A stretch of DNA of 64,000 nt, taken from assembly GCA_020137815.1 (NCBI GenBank), contig CM035361.1, positions 3,700,167 through 3,764,166 of the forward strand, written 5' to 3'. The notes under the pieces are model-generated. The model was not told where the DNA came from. It saw nothing but the letters and a program-made list of their open reading frames with translations, and made no database searches. Positions 46,801 to 57,400 of the stretch are shown in pieces. Positions within the stretch are counted from its first letter, which is position 1; every line of letters begins with the position of its first letter. The position numbers were made by a program, and so were the translations under genes. The stretch is from Hormiphora californensis. Lineage: Eukaryota > Ctenophora > Tentaculata > Cydippida > Pleurobrachiidae.

Positions 46801-47487
46801 TCAACTTGTCTTTTAATGTCCTCACCCCACGGCAAATCTTTCCTTGTGGGGGGGGGGGGGGGCGGTTTTGAGTTTTTTTGGTTGCATAGGCCAATTGAAC
46901 ACTAAATTGTCAAAGACGCAGGGTTAGGTCAAAAGAGTGGCAAAATATTTCCAGATTTGAGATTTATATGAAGCAGTATAGCTGCAAAAGAAATAAACCT
47001 ACTCATACTGAAGACTGTAGGGATTTCTAACTTTGCACATTTTTGGTTGCCATGCCGACACAATTCCCCCGCCCCTGAAAACGTTTTGTGGTTTGTCACT
47101 TGGTGTCTTCTCCTTTCTGTCGAGGTCACGTGATAGGTCTTGGTCACGTGATATCTGCTGGTCACGTGATAGGTCTTGGTCACGTGATAGGTCTTGGTCA
47201 CGTGATATCTGCTGGTCACGTGATAGGTCGTAGTCACAGGAAGGACAATTGGGATATAGGAACCACCTAAATATAGAAGGTACTTTTCAGTTCCTCCTGA
47301 TATTATTGCAACCGGATTACCAATCGTAGATCCGCTCAGACCGTTCAGTGAACAGTCTAAGCGAGTCACTGAACGGTGTCCACTGAAAAGACACCATTTT
47401 CGGCTTGAAATACGAGCAGTTCTGTCAAGTTTACCTCTCGGCAAGAAAGATTGAGAGGAGTAGGGCTATAGCACCATTAAAAACCAT
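34820..47487 (-). CDS. Secreted selenoprotein-P-like protein with three thioredoxin-like repeats (14 exons)
   Basis: Exons: 47487-47435, 46842-46725, 46485-46407, 42850-42746, 42546-42487, 42285-42153, 41978-41864, 41336-41211, 39323-39251 plus 36970-36965, 36554-36401, 36247-36148, 35846-35750, 35453-35358 and 34956-34820 (TGA). All are GT-AG and every phase agrees, totalling 1452 nt, 483 residues. Residues 1-17 are a signal peptide (MVFNGAIALLLSIFLAE). Repeat 1 (about 19-150) has TVLALHTAHCLYCTTQAKYL, VNISIIIINRAGYED and GGYKDDFYIYDAQQRLV, closely patterned on the SelP_N domain; the selenocysteine position is Cys51 in a CLYC motif. Repeats 2 (about 205-330) and 3 (about 355-475) keep the pattern (FHDDLLLLDGSTRLALYS; LTILSCGEDGVAQFL and GSDGNVLFYSKEMVLVG) without CxxC. 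A role in extracellular redox or selenium-type transport is only a family inference. Exon 9 is interrupted at a TTAA by a 2.3-kb palindrome (see separate entry). Confidence 0.8.
35951..36069. mobile_element. Pogo-like MITE in SelP-like intron 11
   Basis: Left CAGTCGAACCCCGACTTACA, right TATAAATCGGGGTCCGAC. Located between exons 11 and 12. Confidence 0.6.
36547..36652 (-). repeat. 53-bp tandem duplication spanning the exon-10 acceptor of the SelP-like gene
   Basis: Two copies, from 36547 and from 36600. On the minus strand each reads CCTCCCTTCTCCCCAG|TATT(T/C)CAC. The gene-proximal copy is the real acceptor (exon base 36554); the other is a decoy at 36607. Eight exon nt are duplicated. Confidence 0.8.
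36971..39246. mobile_element. TTAA-flanked palindromic transposon inside SelP-like exon 9
   Basis: Arms are 36971-38461 and 38642-39246. After removing the nested 882-bp element plus one TTAA, each arm is exactly 605 bp, with a 180-bp spacer 38462-38641. Termini GGGTACGCTAACC are flanked by TTAA at 36967-36970 and 39247-39250. Removing the element and one TTAA restores a 79-nt exon ending CTTAATG|gtaagt in the phase needed by exon 10. Two identical 74-codon frames in the arms are just the mirrored arm, so no transposase is present. The arms would form a very long hairpin RNA if transcribed. Confidence 0.85.
37073..37954. mobile_element. PiggyBac-like non-autonomous element nested in the palindrome
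   Basis: 882 bp between TTAA at 37069-37072 and 37955-37958. Termini are CCCTTTGGGGACGAT and ATCGTCTCCAAAGGG. Internal inverted copies of TGGGTCACCTGTGACCCAAT lie at 37191 and 37592. The opposite arm near 39145-39150 retains the unoccupied site with a single TTAA, proving the insertion. TTAA duplication plus CCC termini are hallmarks of the piggyBac superfamily. Confidence 0.85.
39888..40059. mobile_element. Pogo-like MITE, intact ends
   Basis: TA|CAGTCGGACCCCGATTTAGG to CCTAAATCGGGGTCCGACTG|TA, 172 bp, in SelP-like intron 8. Internal CCACTAAATCGGGGTG repeats. Confidence 0.75.
40154..41190. mobile_element. Nested pogo-like elements in SelP-like intron 8
   Basis: An inner element 40239-41124 (886 bp) has TA|CAGTCGGACCCCGATTTAGT and CACTAAATCGGGGTCCGACTG|TA ends. 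It sits within an older copy whose halves are 40154-40236 and 41127-41190. The inner element contains its own foldback: CCAGCCACGTCCGAATC near 40748 and GATTCGGACGTGGCTGG near 40976. The outer copy is bordered by TTGTCTGGAAATATA on both sides. No transposase frame. Confidence 0.6.
41327..41740 (-). repeat. Repeat array duplicating the exon-8 acceptor of the SelP-like gene
   Basis: On the minus strand the genuine acceptor CCACCTAG|GGTACATCG has its first exon base at 41336. Decoys GACAG|GGTGCATCG at 41375 and CTGCAG|GGTACATCG at 41662 and 41699 repeat the pyrimidine tract and 9 exon nt. Periods are 37-45 bp once the 242-bp MITE insertion inside the array is removed. Confidence 0.8.
41393..41632. 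mobile_element. TA-flanked MITE inserted in the acceptor array
   Basis: TA|GTGGGAGACACTA to TAGTGTCTCCCAC|TA, with inverted arms of about 65 bp (ACCAATTTCGTTTTTCAAA against TTTGAAAAACGAAATTGGT). TA duplication suggests a Tc1/mariner-type driver. Confidence 0.75.
42938..43873 (+). mobile_element. 5'-truncated Penelope-like retroelement: RT end plus GIY-YIG endonuclease
   Basis: The open frame (stop at 42935-42937, TAA at 43871-43873) encodes about 311 residues. It starts with the reverse-transcriptase thumb end (RELLKWEVDFPEDGEFTPFL, GTEIRI), followed by a linker with CNICERLEKGSC and a GIY-YIG nuclease: VYQITCLLCGEIYVGESCRS, VHDRLSEHSRN, LEAMYIQKLRPGMN. The RT catalytic core is absent, so this is a dead 5'-truncated copy. 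It lies antisense within SelP-like intron 3, sixteen bp before the following palindrome. Confidence 0.85.
43889..45229. mobile_element. 1.34-kb near-perfect palindrome
   Basis: Arms 43889-44550 and 44568-45229 are both 662 bp, with a 17-nt spacer. Outer ends are CACGGCGTGCCTGGTG and CACCAGGCACGCCGTG. TGTT occurs directly outside both ends (43885-43888, 45230-45233), possibly a target duplication but low in complexity. Arms differ by a handful of substitutions. Mirrored frames of 125 and 70 codons are arm translations, not separate genes. It lies in SelP-like intron 3. Confidence 0.85.
46166..46200 (+). ncRNA. Hammerhead-like core, probably inactive
   Basis: CCGATGAAGAGGTAGATCC + TCGAAACTGG resembles the hammerhead core CUGAUGA-stem II-GAAAC, with stem II AGAGG/CCTC(T). 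Penelope-like elements often carry hammerhead motifs. C replaces the conserved U of CUGAUGA, so self-cleavage is unlikely. No stem I/III partner was confirmed. Confidence 0.2.
46265..46350. mobile_element. Pogo-like MITE fragment
   Basis: ACAGTCGGACCCCGATTTAA, GATGCTCGGGGGAAAGGG, then decays after CCCGGTATATTGGGG; the right terminus is missing. It is in SelP-like intron 3, just downstream of exon 3. Confidence 0.6.
47124..47231. promoter_or_regulatory. Six-copy 18-bp E-box array in SelP-like intron 1
   Basis: Six contiguous 18-bp units of GGTCACGTGATAGGTCTT or GGTCACGTGATATCTGCT. Each has a CACGTG E-box in a GTCACGTGA context resembling the TFEB/MITF-type CLEAR element. It lies about 260-360 bp inside the gene from its ATG at 47487. 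Enhancer function is inference. Confidence 0.45.
47339..47382. repeat. Perfect 13-bp hairpin
   Basis: ACCGTTCAGTGA and TCACTGAACGGT are separated by about 14 nt in SelP-like intron 1. Confidence 0.5.
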
Positions 47488-48114
47488 GCCACAGCTGTTA
47501 TACCACTACTGTAATACTATAGAAGTTGTTCGTCATACACCTTTTTATTATCAACTGTCTGCAGTTAAGTTCAAAAACTTTGCTAGATATCGCACAAAAA
47601 GCAGTACCGAATTGTTTCTACGGTGTACAAAATATGCAGAAGCGCCTATGTGTACTGCAGCATGTGAAAGTAAACTATCAAATTGTGTACTACTACGTGC
47701 TGGGTGCATGCGGTATAGGTTGTGCCGGGTGTTTTTATAGCCGCGTACACATCTGTACGGAAATTGGCTTAAACGCATGTCACTTACATACATAGAAACA
47801 TAGTGCCAGTAAACGGCCATTTTTGAAGTAATTTTCAAGTTTACATAATCTACTTCTATAAGTTTAAGGATGCTCAGATATAAAACATCAATTGGTACCT
47901 GAACTCATAAAGGAGGATCCCAGAGATAGTTCTTTCATCCTACATTACGATAAAATCTATCGGTTCCTTCGGGGGGTCTCTATCTCGCCGACTGTATCTT
48001 TTGTGCACCTAGGGAAATTAAAGTAGAGAGGAGGGGGTTGAAAATATAGTACTAGGACGTCTGATCGTGATTGGTTTATATCGGACGTCTGAATGAGTAC
48101 GGAGACACAGAGAA

Positions 48115-48193
<79 letters not shown>

Positions 48194-48331
48194 GAGAAAG
48201 AGGGAAATACCAAAATTACGATCGTTACGACAGACCTGAAACAATAATTCAGCTACTTTAATGCGTGTCGGATAGTTTTCACATAACCGATTGTTATGGA
48301 GATTTTGTTGTTGAGTTACTATCTGGACTTT

Positions 48332-48403
<72 letters not shown>

Positions 48404-48429
48404 TCTCTCTCTCTCCTCATCTCTCTCTC

Positions 48430-48522
<93 letters not shown>

Positions 48523-48900
48523 TTGTCTCTCTTTCTCTCCCCCTTTGTCTCTCTCTAGTCTCCACCTTTTCTGAGTGCACCAATAATTTAATAAAGAGTC
48601 CTGGTCAGACGTTGTGACGCCCCCGGTGGAGTGGGGCGGGGAGAATTAGAACACTGATCTGCCCCCCCCCTCACCCCTGCTGCACTAGAGATCGGCGAAT
48701 ACCTATCAAAGGGCATTTTACGGCGTGAGGTTTCCAAAAATTATGAGTGGATTATATGGAGAAACGATTTTCGGAGAGCTACTGGCATCTTGTTCAGAAT
48801 GTCTCGTGCGACCTCCCCTCCAAAATCCCCCTCCCCCAAACCGCCCTCCCTAAAAATTAGCTAAAATGGTAAAACACTCCCCCGCCTTTTTGAGTACCCC
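47488..48900. repeat. SelP-like 5' flank and GA/CT tracts up to the gap
   Basis: Unique AT-rich DNA to about 48110, (GA)n at 48116-48187, (CT)n-rich 48331-48558, then unremarkable DNA to the gap. No TATA box stands out upstream of the SelP-like ATG. Open frames are microsatellite translations. Confidence 0.6.
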
Positions 48901-49000
48901 NNNNNNNNNNNNNNNNNNNNNNNNNNNNNNNNNNNNNNNNNNNNNNNNNNNNNNNNNNNNNNNNNNNNNNNNNNNNNNNNNNNNNNNNNNNNNNNNNNNN
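48901..49000. other. Assembly gap of 100 N
   Basis: Exactly 100 N, the conventional length for a gap of unknown size. Order and distance across it are not guaranteed. Confidence 0.99.
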
Positions 49001-49254
49001 TATATATTACGAGTCCAAATTCCAATACTGAAAACCAATCAACTGATATATTGCAATACCGAGAAGTCATGACTCGGTCATGCAATGTAGGTCTGATACG
49101 ATAGAATGAGCGGGCTACAAATATGTTGTAGTGCTTTTATAATGGCGCCAGGGGGCCGGGGCTGGTTGCGTTGAAAACAGAGAATATTGGGATACGAGCT
49201 AGAGATACAGCTCTCTTGACGTTGAAGAATATATTATGTGAGGTGGGTGAAGAT

Positions 49255-49314
<60 letters not shown>

Positions 49315-49484
49315 GCTAGAGGAGAGATGTCGACGAGAGAGAGGCGACTCTGCTCCGATCTCTATACTCTTGCCGTCTCTTCTGCTCTTCAGCTCCTCTC
49401 TCTCCGTACCTCTGCTCTCCTCCTTCTCTCTACTCCTCTCTTATTGTTCCCCCTCCACCCCCCTCCTCTCGTTTTCCCCCCGGG

Positions 49485-49700
49485 CACATGGTCACACTAG
49501 TACCTTTTCCCATCCCCTTTCCCCTTGATCGATTTTTCAGGTCCGTGTGGCCGTGGCTAAGCGTGGCTGTGTATACAAAAATACGGAAAAAATCATAAAA
49601 TACAAAAACACCAAAAAGATCTTCTTGGCTAGGCGGGCCCACAGTGTATCAATCCGCCAACTACTAGGTCTCACCCCGCCTTCTCCGGCTTAGGGTTACC
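49485..49700 (+). mobile_element. Copy of the LINE-associated 5' segment
   Basis: CCCATCCCCTTTCCCCTTG, ATCATAAAATACAAAAACA and CACAGTGTATCAATC recur in the same order at 54420-54590 upstream of the LINE. Both copies follow a (GA)n tract and a CCCCGGGCA motif. It is interpreted as a truncated 5' part of the same element. Confidence 0.55.
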
Positions 49701-50462
49701 CGTGGAAAACACGCACCTTCCATCCACCTTTGGATCCTTCCTCCCATCATTGCCCCTTTTCCTCCTTGTGGCTGTCTCCATACTGTTCGGTTCCCTGGTC
49801 ATACCTCGATCGTGTTTGCGTCTCTTCGGGTCTCTTCCAGAGTGCTCGGGTCGTGCTGGGCCATAGTATGTTCGGGCTGGTAGAAGATGCATCCGTCCTC
49901 GGGAGTGTTGCGTGGCGCGTTCAGTAGGTCGTCGGGAGTCAAAGGGGAACGGATCGCGTGCTGGTGGGACGAATGATCGGGAGGATCGCTAGCGGCGAGA
50001 ACAGGCCGAGAGAGGGGGGGGCAGGGGGTGCAGTAGGTCCCATTCCCAGAGGGCGATCTCTGGCGTCGTCAGATCAGGCGGATGAGGGGCTCCGGTGGGA
50101 CTCTTCTCGCCTCGTCGGTCCTGCGTCGGGGTCTTCCTGGGGTTTCCTCGTCGAGAGAGCGTGTCTGCCTCGATTTCTCTTCCGCGTCTCTTCTCTTCTT
50201 CTCGTCTCGTCTCTCTTCGTCGCGGGGTCTCGCTGTCGTCTGTCGCTCTCTCAATACATTTCTCCTCTCCTCTCTAATCTCTCCCTCTATCTGCCTATCA
50301 AGCAAATCTTTCCTCCAAAAGGGTCCCCCAAAGCAAATCATCCTGCACAAGTTTTAGCCCCAACCATGATCTGCTTTTTACACCTCCAGTTTTTTGTCGT
50401 GGTGCTTAGACAGACATAGGAGATAGAGAGAGATCAGAGGACAGAGAGAGAGATAGATGAGC

Positions 50463-50513
<51 letters not shown>

Positions 50514-51326
50514 AGAGAAAGGAGAAGAGAGAGAGAGAGAGAGAGATAGAGAGAGAAGAGAGAGAGAAGAGAAGAGAAAACCGCAATTGGTGCCACCTCC
50601 ACAATTTTATATAACCCGAGGACGCTCATATAGCTTCTTTCTTAGTCTTCTCTTCTTCTCTTCTTTTCCCTCAGCAATGTCCTCTGAATGTGAATCATGG
50701 CTAAGTCTAGTCTAACAAGTCTCTCTTCAACACTGACTGGACTGTAATAATAGCTCTAGGTGATCTCTATGAGCCAATCCGACACACAACAGCTCACACG
50801 CATTGTCCAAACCCCCACCAATCAATAGCAGAATCTCTCCACTTTTCTACCTTCTACCGACGGGAACCAGTTGCATGACTCTTTTAGGCAAGTTCTGCAT
50901 TTGAGCTCCTTCATCACAAATGCATCATCACACCCTAGAGACAAAAACTTAAAACAACTCTCTTGTACTATACTAAAACTACTTACCTTACTCCTCCGTG
51001 CTTTCATCATCTGTGAGCTGGGGTGGGCATGTGCGCTGGTCAGGGAGGAAGAATTCTTGTTAATAGTTGTTTATAGACACGTTGGGTGGTCAAATGGTGG
51101 ACGAAGGGGGTAAAAAAAAAATGACAAGACAGAGAGCCGAAGAGATTAAATCACATAAATCACACACAAACACCAACCTCTCCTCCGGATTAAGTTTCCT
51201 TCTCCTGTCTCTCTTTTTTTTCGTTGCTACCCTCTCTACTCTCTCTCTACTCTCTCGCTCTCTAGCTAGCCTCTCGCTCTTCTCAGCTCTCTCTCTCTCT
51301 ATCTCTCTCTCTCGCTCCTCTCTCGC

Positions 51327-51370
<44 letters not shown>

Positions 51371-51883
51371 ACTCTCTCTCTCTCTCTCTCTGCTGCTCTC
51401 TCTCTAGATAGACAAGGTAAATGAACAGCTGCAGTGAATCAATGACATTATTCTAATAACCGATCGTCCCTCATCATCCCCATCATCATCACGTCCATTT
51501 TTGTTTTAATATGAGATCTACGGGGAAATATTATTGGCTGACAATATACGATGATAGAGTGTATTATCAGATGAATTCAATTCAAACAGCTCACTTGTTT
51601 TCCTATATTTCATCCTATTTCGGTCACGTGATATCATAATTAAAGAAAGGGAGACGTGATGATATTTCGATAACAGATAATATATGAATGAGACAAAGGG
51701 TTGTTGTTTCATGATTGTAATGAAAACTGGAAAGGTGGTGATATATATGGGCCGAGAGTTTTTAACACATGCTACAATGAAATTGATGGTGATAGTTTGA
51801 CGCGTGCCGTGGTGGAATTTTCAAAATATTTTCCCTCACTTATTATAATTTCCCTTTCTTCTACCGCGGCTATGCCTAATAGG
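49701..51883. repeat. Intergenic DNA with CT/GA tracts
   Basis: GA/CT-rich 50405-50578 and 51222-51408 (mainly CT). The remaining sequence has no recognised gene; the Arg/Ser-rich frames at 49.9-50.4 kb follow the composition. Confidence 0.5.
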
Positions 51884-51974
51884 CAGGAACCGACCGAATC
51901 AGGAAATACGGGTCAGTCACGTGACCTAAATAACGAGTTCTGATTGGTTGTTTACTTGTTTCGGTCGGTTCCTG
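51884..51974 (-). mobile_element. Introner-like element copy 3, both TIRs present
   Basis: The only copy with both terminal inverted repeats: CAGGAACCGACCGAA at the left and TTCGGTCGGTTCCTG at the right, 91 bp. It defines the full element. AGG lies directly outside both ends. It has an internal short deletion around ACGGGTCAGTCACGTGAC. Confidence 0.75.
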
Positions 51975-52239
51975 AGGCATTGCCTATACATGGTGAATAG
52001 ATTACCAATTAATTACTAAACATCGGTTTATCGAAAAATAAACACACTTCTTTGGCTGGACCCAATGAAAGAAATTATTTCACTGTGATCTAAAATCTGT
52101 ACATCGTCCCAGTGAGCTAAAAAGAGAAGCTAGGAAGAGACTGAAAATTCTGGATAAGACTTAGAAAGTTTGGTAATAAATTCAACCGATCATGCTAACG
52201 AAATTGTACCAGCCACGAACACTCCTTGTCTATCCCAGT

Positions 52240-52810
52240 TTCTCTCTCTCTCTCTCCTTCTCTCTCTCTCCTCTCTCTCTCTCTCTCCTCTCCTCTCCCT
52301 CTCTCCTCCTCTCCCTCTCATCTCTCTCGTCCAAGTCTCTGACGCGGTTTCACTCACACTCTCTAAGCGATCGCTCCTCTCATCGTGCATGAGGAGCAAG
52401 TGAAAGGTCTTCGTGGTGCGGGTTATCTCGTGCCTTTCTATGGTTATTGCTCCATGATCCCGTCGTTCTGTGGTAAGGAGTCTTCCTGGGATGTGCCACG
52501 TCTTTCTCGCAGTAATTCGGTCGGTTCTCCTCTTACCTCTTCTGCGCTCTGCTTCCGGGTGGTCGTGTCTCTTCGCTGTCTTTCTGCTCGTCTTCGTCCT
52601 CTGTCTTCTGCTCTCTTCCTTCTTCGAGCCTCGGGTGTACTGAGCGATTGTCCATACTCTCATATAACAAATATATGAAAAAGTCTGAAAAGAAATTAGC
52701 GATGCTCACCCCCTCCCTACTGGCCACGTGACATGATTCCCGTGCTGTGATTGGCTGATGACCTATCACGTGACTGCGTTCTCTCCTCTCATTGGTCGAG
52801 CAGTTGTAGT
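52240..52810. repeat. CT-rich tract and diverged introner-like relative
   Basis: (CT)n 52240-52330. GATTGGCTGATGACC plus TCACGTGAC at about 52749-52775 and CATTGGTCG at 52790 resemble the introner-like family with substitutions. Confidence 0.35.
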
Positions 52811-53383
52811 GATGCTTTTCATACCTCACAAGATTATTATTTTATGAATTGCACTGAATCCAGACTACCTGGTCCAGATTGATTTGTTTATAAACACGGA
52901 ACCGTAATTATTTCGAGGCTCGAAATTAAAATTAGTGCAACGTTGAATCATTTTATACGACTTTGTTTCATTTCCATTTTGTCTATTTAAAAAGTATAGA
53001 CCAATCTGAAAAACAAGGATTGAATATTTCAAAACAGTTTTATATGAACAAATCAATCATATTAACTTCCGAAAGATATCGCGTACGTTTTACATATTAG
53101 TGTAAAAAAGAAGACGTTCTATACAATTACATAACCAATCGCCGGAGTATCATATTGTTGTCGCATATGTTTTTAACTTTAGAAATAGACGTTTTAGTTA
53201 TACTGATTGGTTTTCTGCGAAAATGAGAAATTTGATGTGAAAATAATAAAAGGGACATGGGGTGTGTGGCTCCTAGGAGGAGCCGGGGTGTTAACATTTC
53301 TCGCTTCCTCGACGAGTTTTTATATCATCATTCATACCCCAGGTTTTATATCATGCCCCAGAAGTTTAGAATTTGGTAAAGAT

Positions 53384-53466
53384 CAGGAACCGGCCGAATT
53401 AGGAAATACTGGTCCCTGATTGGCTGATAACCAGTCGCGTGACCTAAATAACGAGTTCTGATTGGC
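53384..53466 (-). mobile_element. Introner-like element copy 4
   Basis: CAGGAACCGGCCGAATTAGG through TGGCTGATAACCAGTCGCGTG to GAGTTCTGATTGGCTC. The GTTTAC end is lost. The E-box is mutated to CGCGTG. No flanking exon recognised. Confidence 0.7.
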
Positions 53467-54307
53467 TCAGAGTTGTTTTTCCCCAACAACTAATCGCTGG
53501 TTTGCCCTCACATTAGATCTGATCAGGGTTGGCCAATTATAGCAAGCACAAAAACAATCAGATCATTGTTGTGGGCAAGAAATCCCCAGCTGATTGGCCA
53601 CTCCATGGCAAAACTAGATCAACTAAAGAGAGAAAAAGGGAGATCCTTTGGTTTACTAAAGAGAGATAAAGAGAGATCCTTTGGTTTACTTAAGAGAGCA
53701 AAAGAGAGATTGGTACAATAACTAAGGAAAGACAGCCTTGATATAATACAATGATCTACATGATAAATCATCTAACAAGTATTCAAACAGTGATTAACCC
53801 CCCACAGTGAACTTTATTTTAAACCGATTTTTATGGTTTTAACAAACAAAAAAAAAAAAACAAGCTCTATTATGAAGTCTAAAGTGAGAAAAGAGCGGGG
53901 AGAGAGCGATATAGAGAAGAGAATATAGAAACCGATTGTACGAGCAGAGAAATTGTGACTGAAGCATAGAGAGAGGGGTAGACAGGGAGAAAGACCTCCC
54001 ACGAACAAGCAAGCACAACAGCCCTAGAGCTCGCACGCGACTGTGATCGTAATCAAAACTGGCCAACAACCTCTCATATAATAGCATCCACTTTTCGTTC
54101 TCTATCTCTCCATCTTTATCTCTCTCGCTATCTTTTTCTCTCTATCTTTCTCCCGTGTCTATCTGTCTCTATAACTTTCGATCATGATTAATCTTTGTAC
54201 TCAATTGCAGCTGCAGGGGACTAAACCGGAATGGTAAAGAAGACGACAAGATAGAGTGAGAGTTGAGAGAGTGGAGATAGCGATATAGCAGAGGAGAGAG
54301 AGAGATG

Positions 54308-54338
<31 letters not shown>

Positions 54339-54404
54339 GGGTGGATTGGTCCACCTGCCACACCACCTCCTATCGGTTTCCCCCGGGCAACACACACGGT
54401 CACA

Positions 54405-57400
54405 CGGCGTACCTTTTTTCCCCATCCATCCCCTTTTCCCCTTGATCGAGTTTCAGGTCAAAAAAAGTGTAGGCCGTGGCTATCGTGCTGTGTAATCAAA
54501 AAATACGGCACGGAAAAAAAATCATAAAATACAAAAACAACAAAAAGATCTTCTGGCTAGGCGGCCCACAGTGTATCAATCGCCAACTATTACGTTTCCT
54601 ACCTTCCACCCTACCCCCCTACCCCCCGCCTTCCCCGGCTCGGGGTACCCGTGGAACGAAGCACCTTCCAGCCCCACCTGGTGGACCTCCAATCCCCTTT
54701 ATCTACTAAACCCACTAACCATCCTGATACTAATCTGACTAGAACAGCCCCTAACCCTCCCATTCATAGGGTAACCCCGATCCAGAGAGAAATAGTAAAT
54801 ACCCTTACCCCGCGCCTGGAGGATAGTTTACCACCACCCCGCTCCCAGAGGATAGTCGCCACCCGTTCCGGAGAGAACATAAAAGTATAACCCCTTACCT
54901 ACCCCGCGCCTGAGATGATAGTTTACCCCGCTCCACAGAGGATAGTTGCCCCGTTCCGGAAGAGGAAGTATAACCCCTTACCCCGCGCCGAGAGATATTT
55001 ACCTTCTACCCCGCTCCACAGAGGATATTTTGCCCCGTTCCTGAGAGGATAGTATATACCCCTTACCCCACACCTGAGAGGATGTTTTTACTACCAATGC
55101 TCCACATAGATAGTTGCCCCGGTCCGAGAGGATAGTATATACCCTTACCCCCCCGCGCCTGAGAGGAAAGTTTTAACCCCGCTCCACAGAGGATAGTCGC
55201 CCCGTCTGAGAGGATAGTATCCCCTTACCCCCCACCTGAGAGGATAGTTTACCAACCGCCCCGCTCCACAGAGGATAGTTCCCCGTTCCCGTGAGAGGCT
55301 AGTAGAACACCCCTTACCCGCCCTGAGAGGATAGTTTACCCCGCCTCCACAGAGGATCTTGCCCGTTCCGGAGAGGATAGTATAACCCTTACCCCGCGCC
55401 TTGAGAGGAGAGTTTACCCCGCTCCACGATGATAGTTTGCCCCCGTTCCGGAGAGGATAGTTTTACCCTGTTCCTGGGAGGATAGGTGGGGGTGGTACCC
55501 GATCCAGTTAGTCATATCTTCACATATAGGTCCCCGTTCAGATCCACCATATATACACCTACGATAACACACCCGTACGCTGAAAAGTGTCGGTTCTGCC
55601 TGACAAGCCTGCAAAGGATGATGGCCGGGTAAACCCTCCACTAACGGACCAATGTGGCTGTGGATTCCGTTACCCGCTGTGCACCGGTGGCAGTGTTGAG
55701 ACCCCCCCCAAACCCGGCTCTTCTTCTAACCAAACCGAGGACTATGTATACACAGTGATTGGTTGAAACTCACCCCCCAACACTTGCTCTCTATTCCGAA
55801 CATGAGTACTAACACCCTTAAACCAAGGAAGGTCTGGTCTAAAAGCAAGAGAACCTAGACTTGGTATACTGCTACTACAGCAAGCAACCCAGGCACATCC
55901 GGACCTGGACGAGGCTCCGACGCCTCAATGGGAGACAAGGGACACGACCCATTAACAGGTGCCAAACTCTCAAGCCAGTTCAGATCAATAGAGAAATCTG
56001 GACACATGGTAACACCGCAGGAGATGGCTGATCAGCGAATGCTAGCAGGGCTAGCAGCATCTGGCCTAAATATACTCCCGGAAGTGGATCTCACGGTGAA
56101 TGATAACACTGCGGGTCCGAGTACCTCGGCAAATGGGGACACCGCCGATCCCCCACCACCACCCCCCAACTAGAGCGCCACGAACGAAATGGACCACAGA
56201 AATGACATTACGCTCGTGTTCATCCACTCGTACTCACAACCTGAAAAATAGGAGTATGGACCCGATGGAGGAAAGGTGGTCAAAGACAACCTACCCTTCC
56301 AAGACTGATGACCAGCTTAATCCCACTGAATCGACCAAACTCAGTCGGCTCCTTTCAACCACAGAAGCGGATGGAATCAGAACAGCGGGCCGTAGCCGAA
56401 CCGTGAAAGCAAACTGAAGCGGCAACGACAGGCTGTGGTAAGACAACCCACCCCCAGAAACCATTGAACCCCCACAAACCCGAGTGGGCAGAGGAAGATG
56501 AAGGGCCAATCACCGACCCCTGAAATCGTGGAGCAATTTCAAGAAACTAACGCGAGGAACCAAGCCGCCATCAAGTCAACCGACTTGAGCATGTCCCCGC
56601 TCTGGGGAAGTCTACGAGGTGGCGATTGTTACCGAACGGGCCTCATCCGGTCAGTCTAAGTACCTTTGAAAACTCCAACCTCTACCACGAACTGACACGC
56701 TACTGATGGCCGTAGCCATCAGTTGGTTGAGCTTTTTCCTTAAAACTTCGATCGCGTTTATGGGGCCGTATCATGTAACCGGCCACAACCAAATCTGTGT
56801 ACTGCGCGATAAACCACCCACCACCATCACCCCGGCACCCCCAGAAGGATAAACAACCTAGGTGGCTGCGACGGACTCGAAAGAGAGTGTCGCCAAGCTT
56901 CGCTCGACCTCTCCAATGCTGAACCGAAATGAAGCAGAGGGTGCCACCCCCAGTTCCAAACTATAGATATTATCTATATGAAGTACCCGCTTCGGCCCAA
57001 GAAGGGCTTAAACAGTTTATAGAAGAAGTGAAGTGCCGATACGGCTGGAAGGCCGAAAGATTAAGAGACCTACAAAGAAGAAGCCGCAGACATCGTTTGA
57101 CAACAACTTGTTCCAGAACAACCAACGAACTTTTACCGGACACTGGATAAACGTGGGAACGGACCCCACGCACTCTCGATTGTACTACTCCAGAAGACAG
57201 AACAACGCTTACTTCTGGAGAAATATCTGGGAAAACGGGCTGGTCATAACACTTGAAGCGAAGGTTAGCCGAGTCCAGGAGAACTTTGAAACAGTCAGCC
57301 ACCATGAAATAGTTTTCAGATCACCACGAAAGAGTTGGCAGGCCCGGGTGAAGGAATGACCAACTGGTCAACCACCCCAGGTATAGTGGTCTCCAACGCC

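Noticed and set aside
46725-46842. Possible selenocysteine (UGA) in the SelP-like active site
   Set aside because: The codon at the vertebrate Sec position is TGT (Cys), and no in-frame TGA interrupts any exon.
46929-47444. 171-codon minus-strand frame with YHVTSRYHVTKT repeats
   Set aside because: It spans the E-box array inside SelP-like intron 1; the repeats come from the 18-bp units and the frame is not needed by the gene model.
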